In this document: positions 16,363 through 25,181 of the stretch, piece after piece
Layout: each line of letters starts with the position of its first letter
Position numbering within the stretch: position 1 is the stretch's first letter
From: Caulobacteraceae bacterium
Lineage (GTDB): Bacteria; Pseudomonadota; Alphaproteobacteria; Caulobacterales; Caulobacteraceae
Direction of reading: 5' to 3'
DNA length: 64,000 nucleotides
Assembly (NCBI GenBank): GCA_947475415.1
Contig: CANJLH010000003.1
Span: forward strand, 124,001-188,000
The notes under the pieces: generated by a model
Told to the model about the DNA's origin: nothing
The model's input: the letters and a program-made list of their open reading frames with translations, nothing else
The model's database searches: none
Translations under genes and position numbers: made by a program

Positions 16363-16480
16363 AGAGCGTGACAGCCACAAGTGGACACCGGTTGTGGCGC
16401 CCTTCACACTCTGAATTTTTTGAAGATGGACCCTTATGATCCCGATCAGGTGATTCCACCTGATCGGATAAGGGTCCAGG
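16363..16480 (+). repeat. Bipartite two-hairpin intergenic repeat, copy A
   Basis: About 118 bp. First arm set: AGAGCGTGA-CAGCCACAA...TTGTGGCG...TCAC, a long imperfect stem. Second: GGACCCTTAT-GATC-CCGATCAGGTG (from 16426) pairs with CACCTGATCGGATAAGGGTCC (ending 16478), a near-perfect stem interrupted by a four-base GATC bulge. By eye about four-fifths of positions match copy B at 34613-34729. It begins four bases after the ychF stop and lies just before the next gene's ribosome-binding site. Confidence 0.85.
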
Positions 16481-16495
16481 AAACAGGGGACGAAG

Positions 16496-17164
16496 ATGGG
16501 CGAAATGATCAAGGTAAGGGGCGCAGACGGCTTTGAATTTGGCGCCTATCACGCCGCGCCGGACGGTGAGCGCAAGGGCGGCGTGATCGTCATCCAGGAG
16601 ATTTTCGGTATCGACCGGCATGTGATCCGCGACGTCGACCGTTGGGCGTCATTGGGATACGAAGCGATCGCGCCCTCGATGTACGACCGCGCCGAACCGG
16701 GTTTCAGCGTCGCGCACGATCCCGATGGCATCGCCAAGGGCGTGGCCCACATGCGCGCCACGCCGATGGAGCAGGCGATGAGCGATGTGGCCGCCGTACG
16801 TGACGTGCTGGCGCCCAAGGGCAAGGTTTGCATCGTGGGTTATTGCTACGGCGGATCTGTCGCCTGGCTCGCCGCGGCGGATGTCGAGGGCCTTGCCGCA
16901 GCCTCCAGCTATTACGGTTCAATGGTCAAGGCCAATGCCGACAAGCGTCCCCGCTGCCCCGTGATCCTGCACCTGGGCCGTCAGGATGCCGGGATCCCCT
17001 GCGATGAAGTCAAGGCCGCGGTGAACGCGACGAATCCGGGCGTGCCGGTCTACATCTATGACGACGCCGGGCACGGCTTCAACAATGAGGACCCGGCCCG
17101 CTACAGTGAGGCCAGCGCCACACTCGCCCGCCAGCGGACGCTCGACCTCTTCAACCAGTCCTGA
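16496..17164 (+). CDS. Dienelactone hydrolase family protein (copy 1)
   Basis: 222 aa alpha/beta hydrolase. The nucleophile is Cys in GYCYGGSVAW, the acid is Asp in GRQDAGIP, the base is His in DAGHGFNNED, and the Glu that activates the Cys in dienelactone hydrolase is present in IQEIFGI (about residue 36). So the full C-D-H plus Glu set of the carboxymethylenebutenolidase family is intact. Actual substrate unknown; DLH paralogues act on varied lactones and esters. Followed 6 bases later by a diverged paralogue. Confidence 0.9.
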   Translation: MGEMIKVRGADGFEFGAYHAAPDGERKGGVIVIQEIFGIDRHVIRDVDRWASLGYEAIAPSMYDRAEPGFSVAHDPDGIAKGVAHMRATPMEQAMSDVAAVRDVLAPKGKVCIVGYCYGGSVAWLAAADVEGLAAASSYYGSMVKANADKRPRCPVILHLGRQDAGIPCDEVKAAVNATNPGVPVYIYDDAGHGFNNEDPARYSEASATLARQRTLDLFNQS

Positions 17165-17170
17165 CCAACG

Positions 17171-17851
17171 GTGGGCGAAACAATCCAGGTCGCAAGCGGC
17201 GTCGACGGCTTCCGGTTTGACGCCTACCGCGCCCCGGTAAGTGACGCCCGGCGGGGCGGCCTGGTGATCCTGCACGCGATCTGGGGCGTGACGCCGCACC
17301 TGCGCGGCCTGGCCGACGGGTTTGCGGAGGATGGCTATGAGACACTGCTCCCCAGCCTTTTCGACCGCTACGGGCGCGGATTCGCCGAGCGGGACACGGA
17401 CAGCAAACAGTACGCGCGCCAGGAGGGTTTTGCTCAGCGCGCGGCCTGGGGCGCCGATGTGCTGGACGCGGTGCAGGCCGCCATCGACGCGCTTAAACCC
17501 CCGGTGTTCGTCCTGGGCTTCTGCTTTGGCGGCACGACCGCCTGGCTGGCGGCGGCGCGCTGCAGGGGGCTGTCGGCCGTGGCGTGCTATTATGGCGGTC
17601 AGATCACCGACTATCTGGGTGAGGCGCCCAAGGTTCCCACCATCCTGCACCTGGGCCGGAGCGATGAACTGATCCCGCCGGCCGCCGTCGCCGCCATCCG
17701 CGCCGCCCATCCGGATCTGGCGGTCCATGAATACGACGCCGGCCACGCCTTTGTGGCGCCCAACGGTTTTCACGCGGACTCCGCGCGCCTATCGCGGCTG
17801 CGGACCCTGCAACTGTTCATGCGAAGCGGCGGCGGGCGCGGCGACGCCTGA
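17171..17851 (+). CDS. Dienelactone hydrolase family protein (copy 2, diverged)
   Basis: 226 aa, GTG start, clearly a tandem paralogue of the preceding gene: the N-termini MGEMIKVRGADGFEFGAY and MGETIQVASGVDGFRFDAY align. The nucleophile Cys (GFCFGGTTAW), Asp (GRSDELIP) and His (DAGHAFVAPN) remain, but where copy 1 has QEIFG this one has HAIWG, so the activating Glu is lost. A changed substrate or a Cys activated differently is likely. Probably co-transcribed with copy 1. Confidence 0.88.
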   Translation: MGETIQVASGVDGFRFDAYRAPVSDARRGGLVILHAIWGVTPHLRGLADGFAEDGYETLLPSLFDRYGRGFAERDTDSKQYARQEGFAQRAAWGADVLDAVQAAIDALKPPVFVLGFCFGGTTAWLAAARCRGLSAVACYYGGQITDYLGEAPKVPTILHLGRSDELIPPAAVAAIRAAHPDLAVHEYDAGHAFVAPNGFHADSARLSRLRTLQLFMRSGGGRGDA

Positions 17852-17905
17852 GGCTTGAGTCCGAGCCCGCTCGCGCTGATCCGGGACCTTGGCTATGCTG
17901 GCTCC

Positions 17906-18694
17906 GTGAAATCAGCGCTCCAGGCCCTGCTGCTGCTCGCGTTCGCCGCGCCATCGTGGGCCGGCGAGGTCGCCTGCAACTTAGACCGCGGCGTGCTCAT
18001 CGCGCCGGCCGAGGTGATGGGCGTTACCGGTGACTTCGTCATCGACACCGGCGAACCGCGCACCCTGCTGGCTGAGACCCAGGCCCAGGCGGCGGGCTTC
18101 AAGGACGTAGCGTTGAAGGGATCAGTGCGGCTGGCTGGTGTGACCTGGGCGGACCGGCCAATAGCGGTGGCGGACCTGGACGCGCGCACCGTCTTTCTCG
18201 CTACGCCCGTTGCCGGAGTGATCGGCGTCGACCTGCTGCGCGAGCGGATCGTTGACGTGAGCTTCGCGCCCTGCCGGCTCGCCATCCATGACCCCGGCGC
18301 CGCACCGGCCTTCAACGCGGGCCGGCTGCTGGAGATGGGTTGGGCGAGCGATCTGCCGGTGGTCCAGGCCGCTGTCGCCGACGGCGCTCACAGCTGGCCG
18401 GCCGATTTCACTCCGGCCACCGGGATGGACCTGTCGTTGCGCCTGGATGATCGCGTGGCGAGCGCGCCGGCCGCAAGCAAACCGCAGGAGTTGTATCCCG
18501 GTGGGGTCTGGCGCGCGCCCTTGGCGAACCTGATCTTCGCCGGCGATATCTATCGTGACGTCGATACGGGCCTGATGAAGGGAACCGCGAACGGACCCCC
18601 ACCCGCCGGATTGATCGGCGGACGGGTGTTATCGCACTATCGGCTGCGCTTCGACTTCCCGGCGGGCCGGCTTTATCTGACGCCGGCCCGTTAG
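17906..18694 (+). CDS. Exported retropepsin-like aspartyl protease family protein
   Basis: About 262 aa from the GTG at 17906, chosen because it places a classic signal peptide (KSALQALLLLAFAAPSWAG) at the N-terminus; an open TTG lies at 17855. After cleavage, residues about 40-60 hold the aspartyl protease motif FVIDTGEPRTLL. A second, similar strand later reads FTPATGMDLSL, with Ala in place of Asp, and GLIGGRVLSHYRLRFDFPAGRLYL is the closing repeat. So one lobe has the catalytic Asp and the other does not. Periplasmic; substrate unknown. Confidence 0.75.
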   Translation: MKSALQALLLLAFAAPSWAGEVACNLDRGVLIAPAEVMGVTGDFVIDTGEPRTLLAETQAQAAGFKDVALKGSVRLAGVTWADRPIAVADLDARTVFLATPVAGVIGVDLLRERIVDVSFAPCRLAIHDPGAAPAFNAGRLLEMGWASDLPVVQAAVADGAHSWPADFTPATGMDLSLRLDDRVASAPAASKPQELYPGGVWRAPLANLIFAGDIYRDVDTGLMKGTANGPPPAGLIGGRVLSHYRLRFDFPAGRLYLTPAR

Positions 18695-18701
18695 TACGGT
18701 T

Positions 18702-19502
18702 TCAGTGGGCGACGTTGCGCCAGATGCGGCGGTAGCTAGCGTAGAGGAGCCCAGAGAAGATCAGCAGATAGATCATCGCCCCCAGTCCAAACTGCTTGCG
18801 CTCCTGGGCTTTGGGGTCCGAGGCCCAGGTGAGGAACGCCACTACGTCCTTCGCCTGCTGATCGACGGTGGACTTCGTCCCGTCATCGAAGGTGACCTTG
18901 TCCGCCGCCAGCGGCGGGGTCATGCCAATGACACCGCCGGGGAAGTAAGGATTATAGTACTTGCCCGCCTCGATCTTCAGCCCCGCAGGCGGCGCCGCAC
19001 CGAACCCGGTCAGGATCGAATACACGTACTCCTGTCCTTCTTCGCGGGCCTTGATGATCACCGACAGGTCCGGCGGCAGGGCCCCGCCGTTGGAGGCCCG
19101 CGCAGCCGCCTCATTGGGGAACGGCGCCGGGAAGGCGTCGGCCGATGTGGCCGCCCGCTTGACCACGTCGCCGGTCTCGCTGTCGATGTCGTCGACCTGA
19201 TAGTCCTTGGCGATCGACTTCACATAGGGGTTGTCGTTGGGGTTCTTGTACTTCTCTTCGTAGAACGGCCCGCCGGGCTGTCCCAGGTTGCGGAAGTACA
19301 TCAGGTTCATGGAGTGGCAGGCCGAGCAGACCTCCCGGTAAACCTTGTAGCCCCGCTGGAGCTGGGCCTGGTCGAACTTGCCGAACGGCCCAGAGTCGCT
19401 CCAGTGAGCTTCCTTGGGCGGCAGGGCGTTGGTGTTCGCCAGAGCCGGAGCGGCCAGGAACGCGAGGCCCAGCGCCGCGAGAGCGATACCTTTGCGCAGC
19501 AT
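18702..19502 (-). CDS. petC: Cytochrome c1, bc1 complex
   Basis: 266 aa. Signal sequence (LRKGIALAALGLAFLAAPALA), covalent haem motif C59-S-A-C62-H63, the axial Met in VIGMTPPL, and one C-terminal membrane anchor (GAMIYLLIFSGLLYASYRRIW). It passes electrons from the Rieske centre to soluble or membrane cytochrome c in the periplasm. Last gene of the petABC operon, seven bases after petB. Not fused to cytochrome b, unlike the fbcH form in some relatives. Confidence 0.97.
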   Translation of the reverse strand: MLRKGIALAALGLAFLAAPALANTNALPPKEAHWSDSGPFGKFDQAQLQRGYKVYREVCSACHSMNLMYFRNLGQPGGPFYEEKYKNPNDNPYVKSIAKDYQVDDIDSETGDVVKRAATSADAFPAPFPNEAAARASNGGALPPDLSVIIKAREEGQEYVYSILTGFGAAPPAGLKIEAGKYYNPYFPGGVIGMTPPLAADKVTFDDGTKSTVDQQAKDVVAFLTWASDPKAQERKQFGLGAMIYLLIFSGLLYASYRRIWRNVAH

Positions 19503-19509
19503 CTTGGGC

Positions 19510-20829
19510 TCAACCCCTCTTTTCAGGCGATGCCGCGGCGCCGGCCGGCGCGTTGGCGGAATTCGACAGGACCGGCTCGGAGATCGACTCCGGGGTCGGC
19601 AACGGTGTTTCGGTCAGGCCGAGCAGCGGCAGGATGAAGAAGAAGAACGCGAAGTAGTAGAGCGTCCCGATTCGCGACAGCCAGACCCAGGTGTTGAGGT
19701 CGGAGTCGAGCAGCTGGAAGGTGGCGAACCCGTTGATGACCTGCTGGTCCGGCGGGTGGGCGCCACAGAAGCCCAATACAATGCAGGCCAGGACGAAGAT
19801 CATGAAATAGAGCTTCGCCGTCGGTCGGTAACGCATCGACCGCACCCTTGAGGTGTCGAGCCAGGGCAGGATGAACAGCGCCGCGATGGCGCCGAACATG
19901 AGCAGCACGCCGATCAGTTTGTCCGGAACCGCCCGCAGGATCGCGTAGAAGGGAAGCAGATACCACTCGGGCACGATGTGCGCCGGCGTCACCAGCGGAT
20001 TGGCCGGCACATAGTTGTCCGCGTGGCCCAGCACGTTCGGGAAGTAGAACACGAACACCGCGAACATGATCAGGAACACCGACATCGCGAAGCCGTCCTT
20101 CACCGTGTAGTACGGATGGAAGGGAACGGTGTCCTCCTTGGACTTCACGTTCACGCCGGTTGGGTTGTTGTTGCCCGGCACGTGCAGCGCCCAGATGTGC
20201 AGGCCGACGACGCCGGCGATCATGAAGGGCAGCAGATAGTGCAGCGAGAAGAAGCGGTTGAGGGTCGCCCCGCCCACCGCAAAGCCGCCCCACAGCCATG
20301 TGGTCACCGGCTTGCCGATAATCGGCAGCGAGCCGATCAGGTTGGTGATCACCACCGCCCCATGGAAGCTCATCTGACCCCAGGGCAGCACATAGCCCAT
20401 GAAGGCCGTGGCGATCATCAGGAAGAAGATGATGCAGCCCAGGATCCACAGCACCTCCCGCGGCGCCTTGTAGGAGCCGTAATAGAGGCCGCGGAACATG
20501 TGGATGTAGACCGCGATGAAGAACATCGAGGCCCCGTTGGCGTGCAGGTAGCGGATCAGCCAGCCGTAGTTGACGTCGCGCATGATCCGCTCGACCGAAT
20601 TGAAGGCCAGCGACTCGTGCGGCACGTAGTGCATCGCCAGGATGATGCCGGTGACGATCTGGACCCCCAGGCACATGGCCAGGATGGCGCCGAAGGTCCA
20701 CCAGTAGTTCAGGTTCTTCGGCGTCGGGAAGCTCATCATGTGATCCGCGCTCCAGCGCAGGATCGGGAGCCGTTCATCGAGCCAGCGTTCGAAGCCGGAC
20801 TTGGGTTCGTAGGTCGAGTGTCCGCTCAT
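19510..20829 (-). CDS. petB: Cytochrome b, bc1 complex
   Basis: 439 aa with eight transmembrane helices. The four haem-ligand His are in two helices ([11 protein letters not shown]..., [20 protein letters not shown], and ...[30 protein letters not shown]). The quinol-oxidation site motif PEWY is present in [13 protein letters not shown]. Start at 20829 is immediately after the Rieske stop (two bases between); the longer open frame to 20946 overlaps petA and is not used. C-terminus ends in an Ala/Pro-rich tail. Confidence 0.97.
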   Translation of the reverse strand: MSGHSTYEPKSGFERWLDERLPILRWSADHMMSFPTPKNLNYWWTFGAILAMCLGVQIVTGIILAMHYVPHESLAFNSVERIMRDVNYGWLIRYLHANGASMFFIAVYIHMFRGLYYGSYKAPREVLWILGCIIFFLMIATAFMGYVLPWGQMSFHGAVVITNLIGSLPIIGKPVTTWLWGGFAVGGATLNRFFSLHYLLPFMIAGVVGLHIWALHVPGNNNPTGVNVKSKEDTVPFHPYYTVKDGFAMSVFLIMFAVFVFYFPNVLGHADNYVPANPLVTPAHIVPEWYLLPFYAILRAVPDKLIGVLLMFGAIAALFILPWLDTSRVRSMRYRPTAKLYFMIFVLACIVLGFCGAHPPDQQVINGFATFQLLDSDLNTWVWLSRIGTLYYFAFFFFILPLLGLTETPLPTPESISEPVLSNSANAPAGAAASPEKRG

Positions 20830-20831
20830 GA

Positions 20832-21386
20832 TCAGCCCACCTTCACCTTGGTTTCCGAAAGGAAGGCGTATTCGGGCACCTCCAGGTTCTTCGGCGCGGG
20901 GCCTTTGCGGATGCGGCCCGAGGTATCGTAGACCGAGCCGTGGCACGGGCAGAACCAGCCGCCGTACTCACCGCCACCGAAAGTCGGCACGCAGCCAAGG
21001 TGCGTGCAGCTGCCCAGCAGGATCAGCCATTCGGCCTTCCCGGGCTTGTGGCGCACCTCATCGGTCTGCGGATCGCGCATGCTGGCGTGATCATCCTTGA
21101 TCGCCGCGGCGATCTCGGCCGACGTGCGGTGACGCACGAACAGCGGCTTGCCGCGGAATTTCAAGGTCACCTGCTGGCCCTCGACGACCTTGCTCAGATC
21201 GAACTCGATCGACGCCAGGGCCAAGGTGTCGCCGGCGGGGTTCATCTGGTCGATGAACGGCCAAGCCAGCGCGCCAACGGCCCCTAGGGCGGCGACTGAG
21301 GCCGCGATGTGAATGAAGTCGCGCCGATTCGGGTCGTCGCCCGCGGCGTGATGGTCGGGTCCTGCGCCCACTGCGGTGTCGGCCAC
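20832..21386 (-). CDS. petA: Ubiquinol-cytochrome c reductase iron-sulfur (Rieske) subunit
   Basis: 184 aa. N-terminal Tat-type signal-anchor ([28 protein letters not shown]), then the soluble head with the two cluster boxes C127-T-H-L-G-C132 and C146-P-C-H149-G, which bind the 2Fe-2S centre. First gene of petABC. The 226 bases between it and the divergent trmL must contain both promoters, but I could not pick out convincing boxes or an FNR-type site. Confidence 0.97.
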   Translation of the reverse strand: MADTAVGAGPDHHAAGDDPNRRDFIHIAASVAALGAVGALAWPFIDQMNPAGDTLALASIEFDLSKVVEGQQVTLKFRGKPLFVRHRTSAEIAAAIKDDHASMRDPQTDEVRHKPGKAEWLILLGSCTHLGCVPTFGGGEYGGWFCPCHGSVYDTSGRIRKGPAPKNLEVPEYAFLSETKVKVG

Positions 21387-21612
21387 CTAAGCTACCCTTC
21401 GTTTTCGATCCGAACGGCGCACCGCCCGAACCCTCCGGGCCCCATCCATATGGAGCCCACCCTGCAGTCCGACCAGACAAGCTGGTCAGGACCCGCTTTG
21501 GAACCTACGCTGCAACCGACATACGTTGGGGAAATTGCTCTGCGTCAACGCCGCAGGACGGCCCCCTCGATTCGTCTTATGCCCCGCTAGTCCCGTGGCT
21601 GGATCGCTTAGA

Positions 21613-22083
21613 ATGCGTTTGGCGCTTTTTCAACCGGACATTCCGCAAAACCTTGGCGCGGCGATTCGTCTTGGGGCCTGCCTGGGGGTTCCGATCGAGG
21701 TTGTGGAGCCGTGCGGCTTCCCGCTATCCGACTCCGCCGTGCGTCGCGCCGCGCTGGACTATGCCGCCCAAGCCGAGGTCACACGCCACGCCGGATGGGC
21801 GGATTTCACCGCCGCCATGCGCGGAAAACAGCGCCGTCTGATTCTGTTTTCCACGCAATCAAACCAAGAATTTCAGCATTTTCAATATCATCCCGACGAC
21901 GTCCTGCTGTTTGGCCGCGAGAGCGCTGGAGTCCCCGATGCGGTGCATGATGCGGTAGACGCAGCGCTGTTGATTCCCCTATCCGCCGGCGCGCGATCTT
22001 TGAACGTGGTCAATGCAGCGGCGATCGCCCTTTGCGAAGCGTTGCGCCAGACTGACGGATTTCCTAAGCGAGCCCCCCCATGA
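21613..22083 (+). CDS. trmL: tRNA (cytidine/uridine-2'-O)-methyltransferase TrmL
   Basis: 156 aa SPOUT enzyme that 2'-O-methylates the wobble base 34 of certain leucine tRNAs. [31 protein letters not shown] and [20 protein letters not shown] are the three SPOUT knot motifs. Start ATG at 21613 gives the family's usual length; the open frame upstream has no support. Overlaps hemF by four bases (ATGA), so the two are translated together. Confidence 0.94.
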   Translation: MRLALFQPDIPQNLGAAIRLGACLGVPIEVVEPCGFPLSDSAVRRAALDYAAQAEVTRHAGWADFTAAMRGKQRRLILFSTQSNQEFQHFQYHPDDVLLFGRESAGVPDAVHDAVDAALLIPLSAGARSLNVVNAAAIALCEALRQTDGFPKRAPP

Positions 22084-22949
22084 CCGACACCGCCCTGGAC
22101 GAAAAAAACATTCGCGCCCGCGCCTGGTTCGATTCGCTGCGCGACCGCATCGTCGCGGCCTTCGAGCAGCTTGAGGATGAAGCGCCCGCAAACCTCTACC
22201 CCGGCGAGCCTGGCCGCTTCGAACTGAAGCCCTGGGTGCGCCCAGCCGGCGGGGGCGGCGTGATGGGTTTCCTGCGTGGCCGGCTGTTCGAAAAGTGCGG
22301 CGTCCACATCTCGCTGGTGCACGGCAAGTTCACACCGGAGATGGCCAGGACCATGCCCGGCGCCGAGGAGGATCCCAGCTTCACCGCCACTGGCATCAGC
22401 CTGATCGCCCATATGAAGAGCCCCAAGGTCCCTGCGGTGCATATGAACACCCGCTACCTGGCCACGCGGCACAGCTGGTTCGGCGGCGGCGCGGACCTCA
22501 CGCCGACCCTGGACGTGCAGCGAAGCCAGGACGCCCCCGACGCGCTGACCTTCCACGCTGCGCTGAAGGCCGCCTGCGATCGCCACGATCCAGCCTGGCA
22601 CGCCGACTACAAGGCCCGGTGCGACGAATATTTCTTCCTGCCCCACCGCAACGAACCGCGCGGGATCGGCGGCATCTTTTACGACCACCACAATTCCGGC
22701 GACTGGGAGCGCGACTTCGCGTTCACCCGCGACGTTGGCGAGGCCTTCCTGGACGTCTATCCGAGAATCGTGCGGGGCCGCATGGGAGAACCCTGGACCG
22801 AGGCAGACCGCCAGGAACAACTCGTCCGCAGAGGCCGTTATGTTGAGTTCAACCTGCTCTACGACCGCGGCACCATGTTCGGCCTGAAGACCGGCGGGAA
22901 TATCGAATCAATCCTGTCGTCAATGCCGCCGCTGACGGCGTGGCCTTGA
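22080..22949 (+). CDS. hemF: Oxygen-dependent coproporphyrinogen III oxidase
   Basis: 289 aa. Converts coproporphyrinogen III to protoporphyrinogen IX with O2, feeding haem for the bc1 and c-type cytochromes encoded nearby. The signature [13 protein letters not shown] is intact, as are the Mn-binding His-rich region [14 protein letters not shown] and the C-terminal [35 protein letters not shown]. Coupled to trmL. Ends two bases from the convergent amidotransferase. Confidence 0.97.
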   Translation: MTDTALDEKNIRARAWFDSLRDRIVAAFEQLEDEAPANLYPGEPGRFELKPWVRPAGGGGVMGFLRGRLFEKCGVHISLVHGKFTPEMARTMPGAEEDPSFTATGISLIAHMKSPKVPAVHMNTRYLATRHSWFGGGADLTPTLDVQRSQDAPDALTFHAALKAACDRHDPAWHADYKARCDEYFFLPHRNEPRGIGGIFYDHHNSGDWERDFAFTRDVGEAFLDVYPRIVRGRMGEPWTEADRQEQLVRRGRYVEFNLLYDRGTMFGLKTGGNIESILSSMPPLTAWP

Positions 22950-22951
22950 AC

Positions 22952-23650
22952 TCAAACCTGGGCCAGAAACCCCCTGATCCACTCCGCCACCGCCGCCCGA
23001 TCGTCAGGAACCTCCAGGCTGGCGCGGCCCTGCGCCAGTTCAACCTCGGTGTAGATCTCCCCTAGGCGCCCGTCCATCAGGGCCGCCGTGAAGGCCGGCT
23101 CGAACTCCGGATGCAGCTGCAGCGACATGGCCGGCTGGTCTAAATAGGTCAGCATGCCGTTGGGACAGAACCTGTTACCCGCCGCCACCTCTGCGTCCCG
23201 CGGGACCTCCACAACCTGATCTTGATGTGCCGCCGCGCAACGGAATCGGTGGCGGCCATCCATCCAGGCCATCGAATTCTGAACCTGATATTCCTGCACG
23301 CCAATGGCGCGGCCTTTCGGCGACTTGCGCACCAGCCCTCCAAACGCTTCCGCCATCACCTGATGGCCGAAGCAGATGCCCACCAGCGCCGCGCGGCCCT
23401 TCGCCGCCCGCAGAAAAGCCTTCAACTCGTCTATCCAAGGCAGCGGATCATAGACGCCGGCCGCGGCGCCGGTAATCAGATAGGCGTCACAGGCTTGGGG
23501 TCGATCGGGCCATTGGCCATCGAACACCCGATAGGTCGCATAGTCGTAGGCGTCCTCGCCCAGTAGGGCGCGGAACATGGCTGGGTATTCGCCGAACTGG
23601 GGCTGGAGACTGCGCGGCGGCCGCCCGGCCTCCAGGATGCCAAGCCTCAT
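22952..23650 (-). CDS. Class I glutamine amidotransferase-like protein
   Basis: 232 aa stand-alone GATase1 domain. Nucleophile Cys93 lies in LVGICFGHQVMAEAFGG and the His-Glu pair in LQLHPEFEP, so the triad is complete. Resembles the YfeJ/GMP-synthase-like group (COG0518) whose acceptor substrate is unknown, with gamma-glutamyl hydrolase activity possible. Its start overlaps the stop of the upstream nucleotidyltransferase by four bases, making it the last gene of a six-gene minus-strand block. Confidence 0.88.
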   Translation of the reverse strand: MRLGILEAGRPPRSLQPQFGEYPAMFRALLGEDAYDYATYRVFDGQWPDRPQACDAYLITGAAAGVYDPLPWIDELKAFLRAAKGRAALVGICFGHQVMAEAFGGLVRKSPKGRAIGVQEYQVQNSMAWMDGRHRFRCAAAHQDQVVEVPRDAEVAAGNRFCPNGMLTYLDQPAMSLQLHPEFEPAFTAALMDGRLGEIYTEVELAQGRASLEVPDDRAAVAEWIRGFLAQV

Positions 23651-24894
23651 TTCGCCGCCGCCGCCAGTTCGGTGAGCCTCGCCTGCAACGCCGCCGTGTC
23701 GTCAGGAAAGTCCGCATCGACCCACCAGGCCTCCAACGCCCGCAGCACCTGGCCCAACTTCGGTCCACGCGGCAGGCCAGCGGCGGCGGCGGCCTCTCCG
23801 CCGACGGGAAACATCGGCGCCGTCCAACTCGCCGCCTGGGCCAGGATCGCGCGCCAGTCAGGCGTGGCGGCGGTGTCTGTCTCGGCGGCCCAGGCCAGCC
23901 GCGCCCGGTCCGCGAACACCTTCGCCCCCAGTAGGTAGACCGCGCGTCGAACGTCGCGCGGCGTCATCGCCGCTGCCAGGGGCGGCGTCGTCCCTTGCGC
24001 GGCGGACACCCGGTCACGCTGGGCGTTAGAAAGCCTCAGTCTTGTCGCCGCCGCCCGGGCCGCCTCCACATCCGGCGACAGCAGCGCCGCCAGGCGTAGC
24101 AGCGCGTCACCGGCGAACAGCAACTCAGTCTCCTGGCGCACCAACGCATCGAACCGTGACCTGTCACCCACCTCCGGCAACGCCGCGCCCAGAACGCCAG
24201 TCTCGTCCATTAGCGCCACCGCCGCCCGTGGGTCGGCCGCGTTCAGAAGCTTCAGGATCTCCGCGGAGACCCGTTCCGCGGCCAAGGTCGAGATGCCGCC
24301 CTTCAACGCCGCGCAGGCCGCCACGGCGGCGGAGTCGGGCCCGCCGCGGCCGTACCAGGCCAGGAAACGGAAGAACCGCAGGATACGCAGATAGTCTTCA
24401 CGGATTCGGGCCTGCGCCTCCCCCACGAAGACGATCCGCCCGGCGCGCGCGTCCTCCAAGCCTCGGCCCAGGGGATCGAGAACGACTCCATCCCGCGTCG
24501 CATAGAGGGCGTTGAGCGTGAAATCCCGCCGGCCGGCGTCTTCCACCCAGTCGGTGGTGAAGGCCACAACCGCGCGGCGGCCGTCCGTCTCAATGTCTCG
24601 GCGAAGGGTTGTGATCTCATAAGTCCGCCCCTCCGACAACGCTGTCACGGTGCCGTGCTCGACCCCGGTGGGTATGGCCTTCAGCCGCGCCGCCTTCAGC
24701 GCCGCGATCACAGCCTCCGGGGGCAAGAGGGTGGCGATGTCCAGATCACCTACCGGCTCTCCCAGGACGGCGTTTCGCACGCAGCCGCCCACGAACCTTG
24801 CGCAGTCCGTACCGCCAGCCCTTTCCAGGGCGTCCATCACCGCCGCCGTTTGCGGCGCGGTGAGCCAGTCGGGGCGACCGACGGTCTCACTCAT
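23647..24894 (-). CDS. CCA-adding-type tRNA nucleotidyltransferase / poly(A) polymerase family
   Basis: 415 aa. Head domain FVGGCVRNAVLGEPVGDLDIAT holds the GG...R...D-x-D metal site, followed by GTVTAL, the RRD segment RRDFTLNALY, and the RIREDYLRILRFFRFLAWYGR motif. The C-terminal half is the helical body. In alphaproteobacteria this class repairs or builds the tRNA 3' CCA end; assignment as CCA enzyme versus poly(A) polymerase is not settled by sequence alone. Start 24894 was chosen since it overlaps the upstream DUF6111 stop; a longer frame to 25140 lies over DUF6111. Confidence 0.9.
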   Translation of the reverse strand: MSETVGRPDWLTAPQTAAVMDALERAGGTDCARFVGGCVRNAVLGEPVGDLDIATLLPPEAVIAALKAARLKAIPTGVEHGTVTALSEGRTYEITTLRRDIETDGRRAVVAFTTDWVEDAGRRDFTLNALYATRDGVVLDPLGRGLEDARAGRIVFVGEAQARIREDYLRILRFFRFLAWYGRGGPDSAAVAACAALKGGISTLAAERVSAEILKLLNAADPRAAVALMDETGVLGAALPEVGDRSRFDALVRQETELLFAGDALLRLAALLSPDVEAARAAATRLRLSNAQRDRVSAAQGTTPPLAAAMTPRDVRRAVYLLGAKVFADRARLAWAAETDTAATPDWRAILAQAASWTAPMFPVGGEAAAAAGLPRGPKLGQVLRALEAWWVDADFPDDTAALQARLTELAAAAK

Positions 24895-25181
24895 CCGCCG
24901 CCGCCCTTGGGTGCGTAATGCCCGGACGCCAGGCTTCCGCCAGCCTGCTCTTCGGCCGGCACGTAAACCTCGTCGCCATGGCCAGGCCGAAACAAGACGC
25001 CGAGAATCAGGGATCCGGCGAGCAGGGCCCCGCCAAGGCCCGCGAGCCATCCCCAGGGCGTCGAGCCCATTTCGCGTCCGGTATGCCGCGACCAGGCCCG
25101 CCAGAGGAACCAGACCCCAAACGGCAGCGCCGCCAGCCACAGCCGAAGCAGGATGACCCTAACCACCCGGCGCCACCTCAT
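24891..25181 (-). CDS. DUF6111 family small membrane protein
   Basis: 96 aa. Two hydrophobic helices (about residues 7-27, RVILLRLWLAALPFGVWFLWRAW, and 43-64, GWLAGLGGALLAGSLILGVLF) with an extracytoplasmic or cytoplasmic tail ending YVPAEEQAGGSLASGHYAPKGGGG. This pattern and its fixed position between NUDIX and the CCA-type enzyme match the DUF6111 family of alphaproteobacteria; no function is known. Overlaps its neighbours by 23 and 4 bases. Confidence 0.82.
   Translation of the reverse strand: MRWRRVVRVILLRLWLAALPFGVWFLWRAWSRHTGREMGSTPWGWLAGLGGALLAGSLILGVLFRPGHGDEVYVPAEEQAGGSLASGHYAPKGGGG

Noticed and set aside
19523..20701. Second long minus-strand frame inside petB
   Set aside because: Out of frame with the clear cytochrome b sequence and composed of Arg/His/Ala-rich shadow coding.
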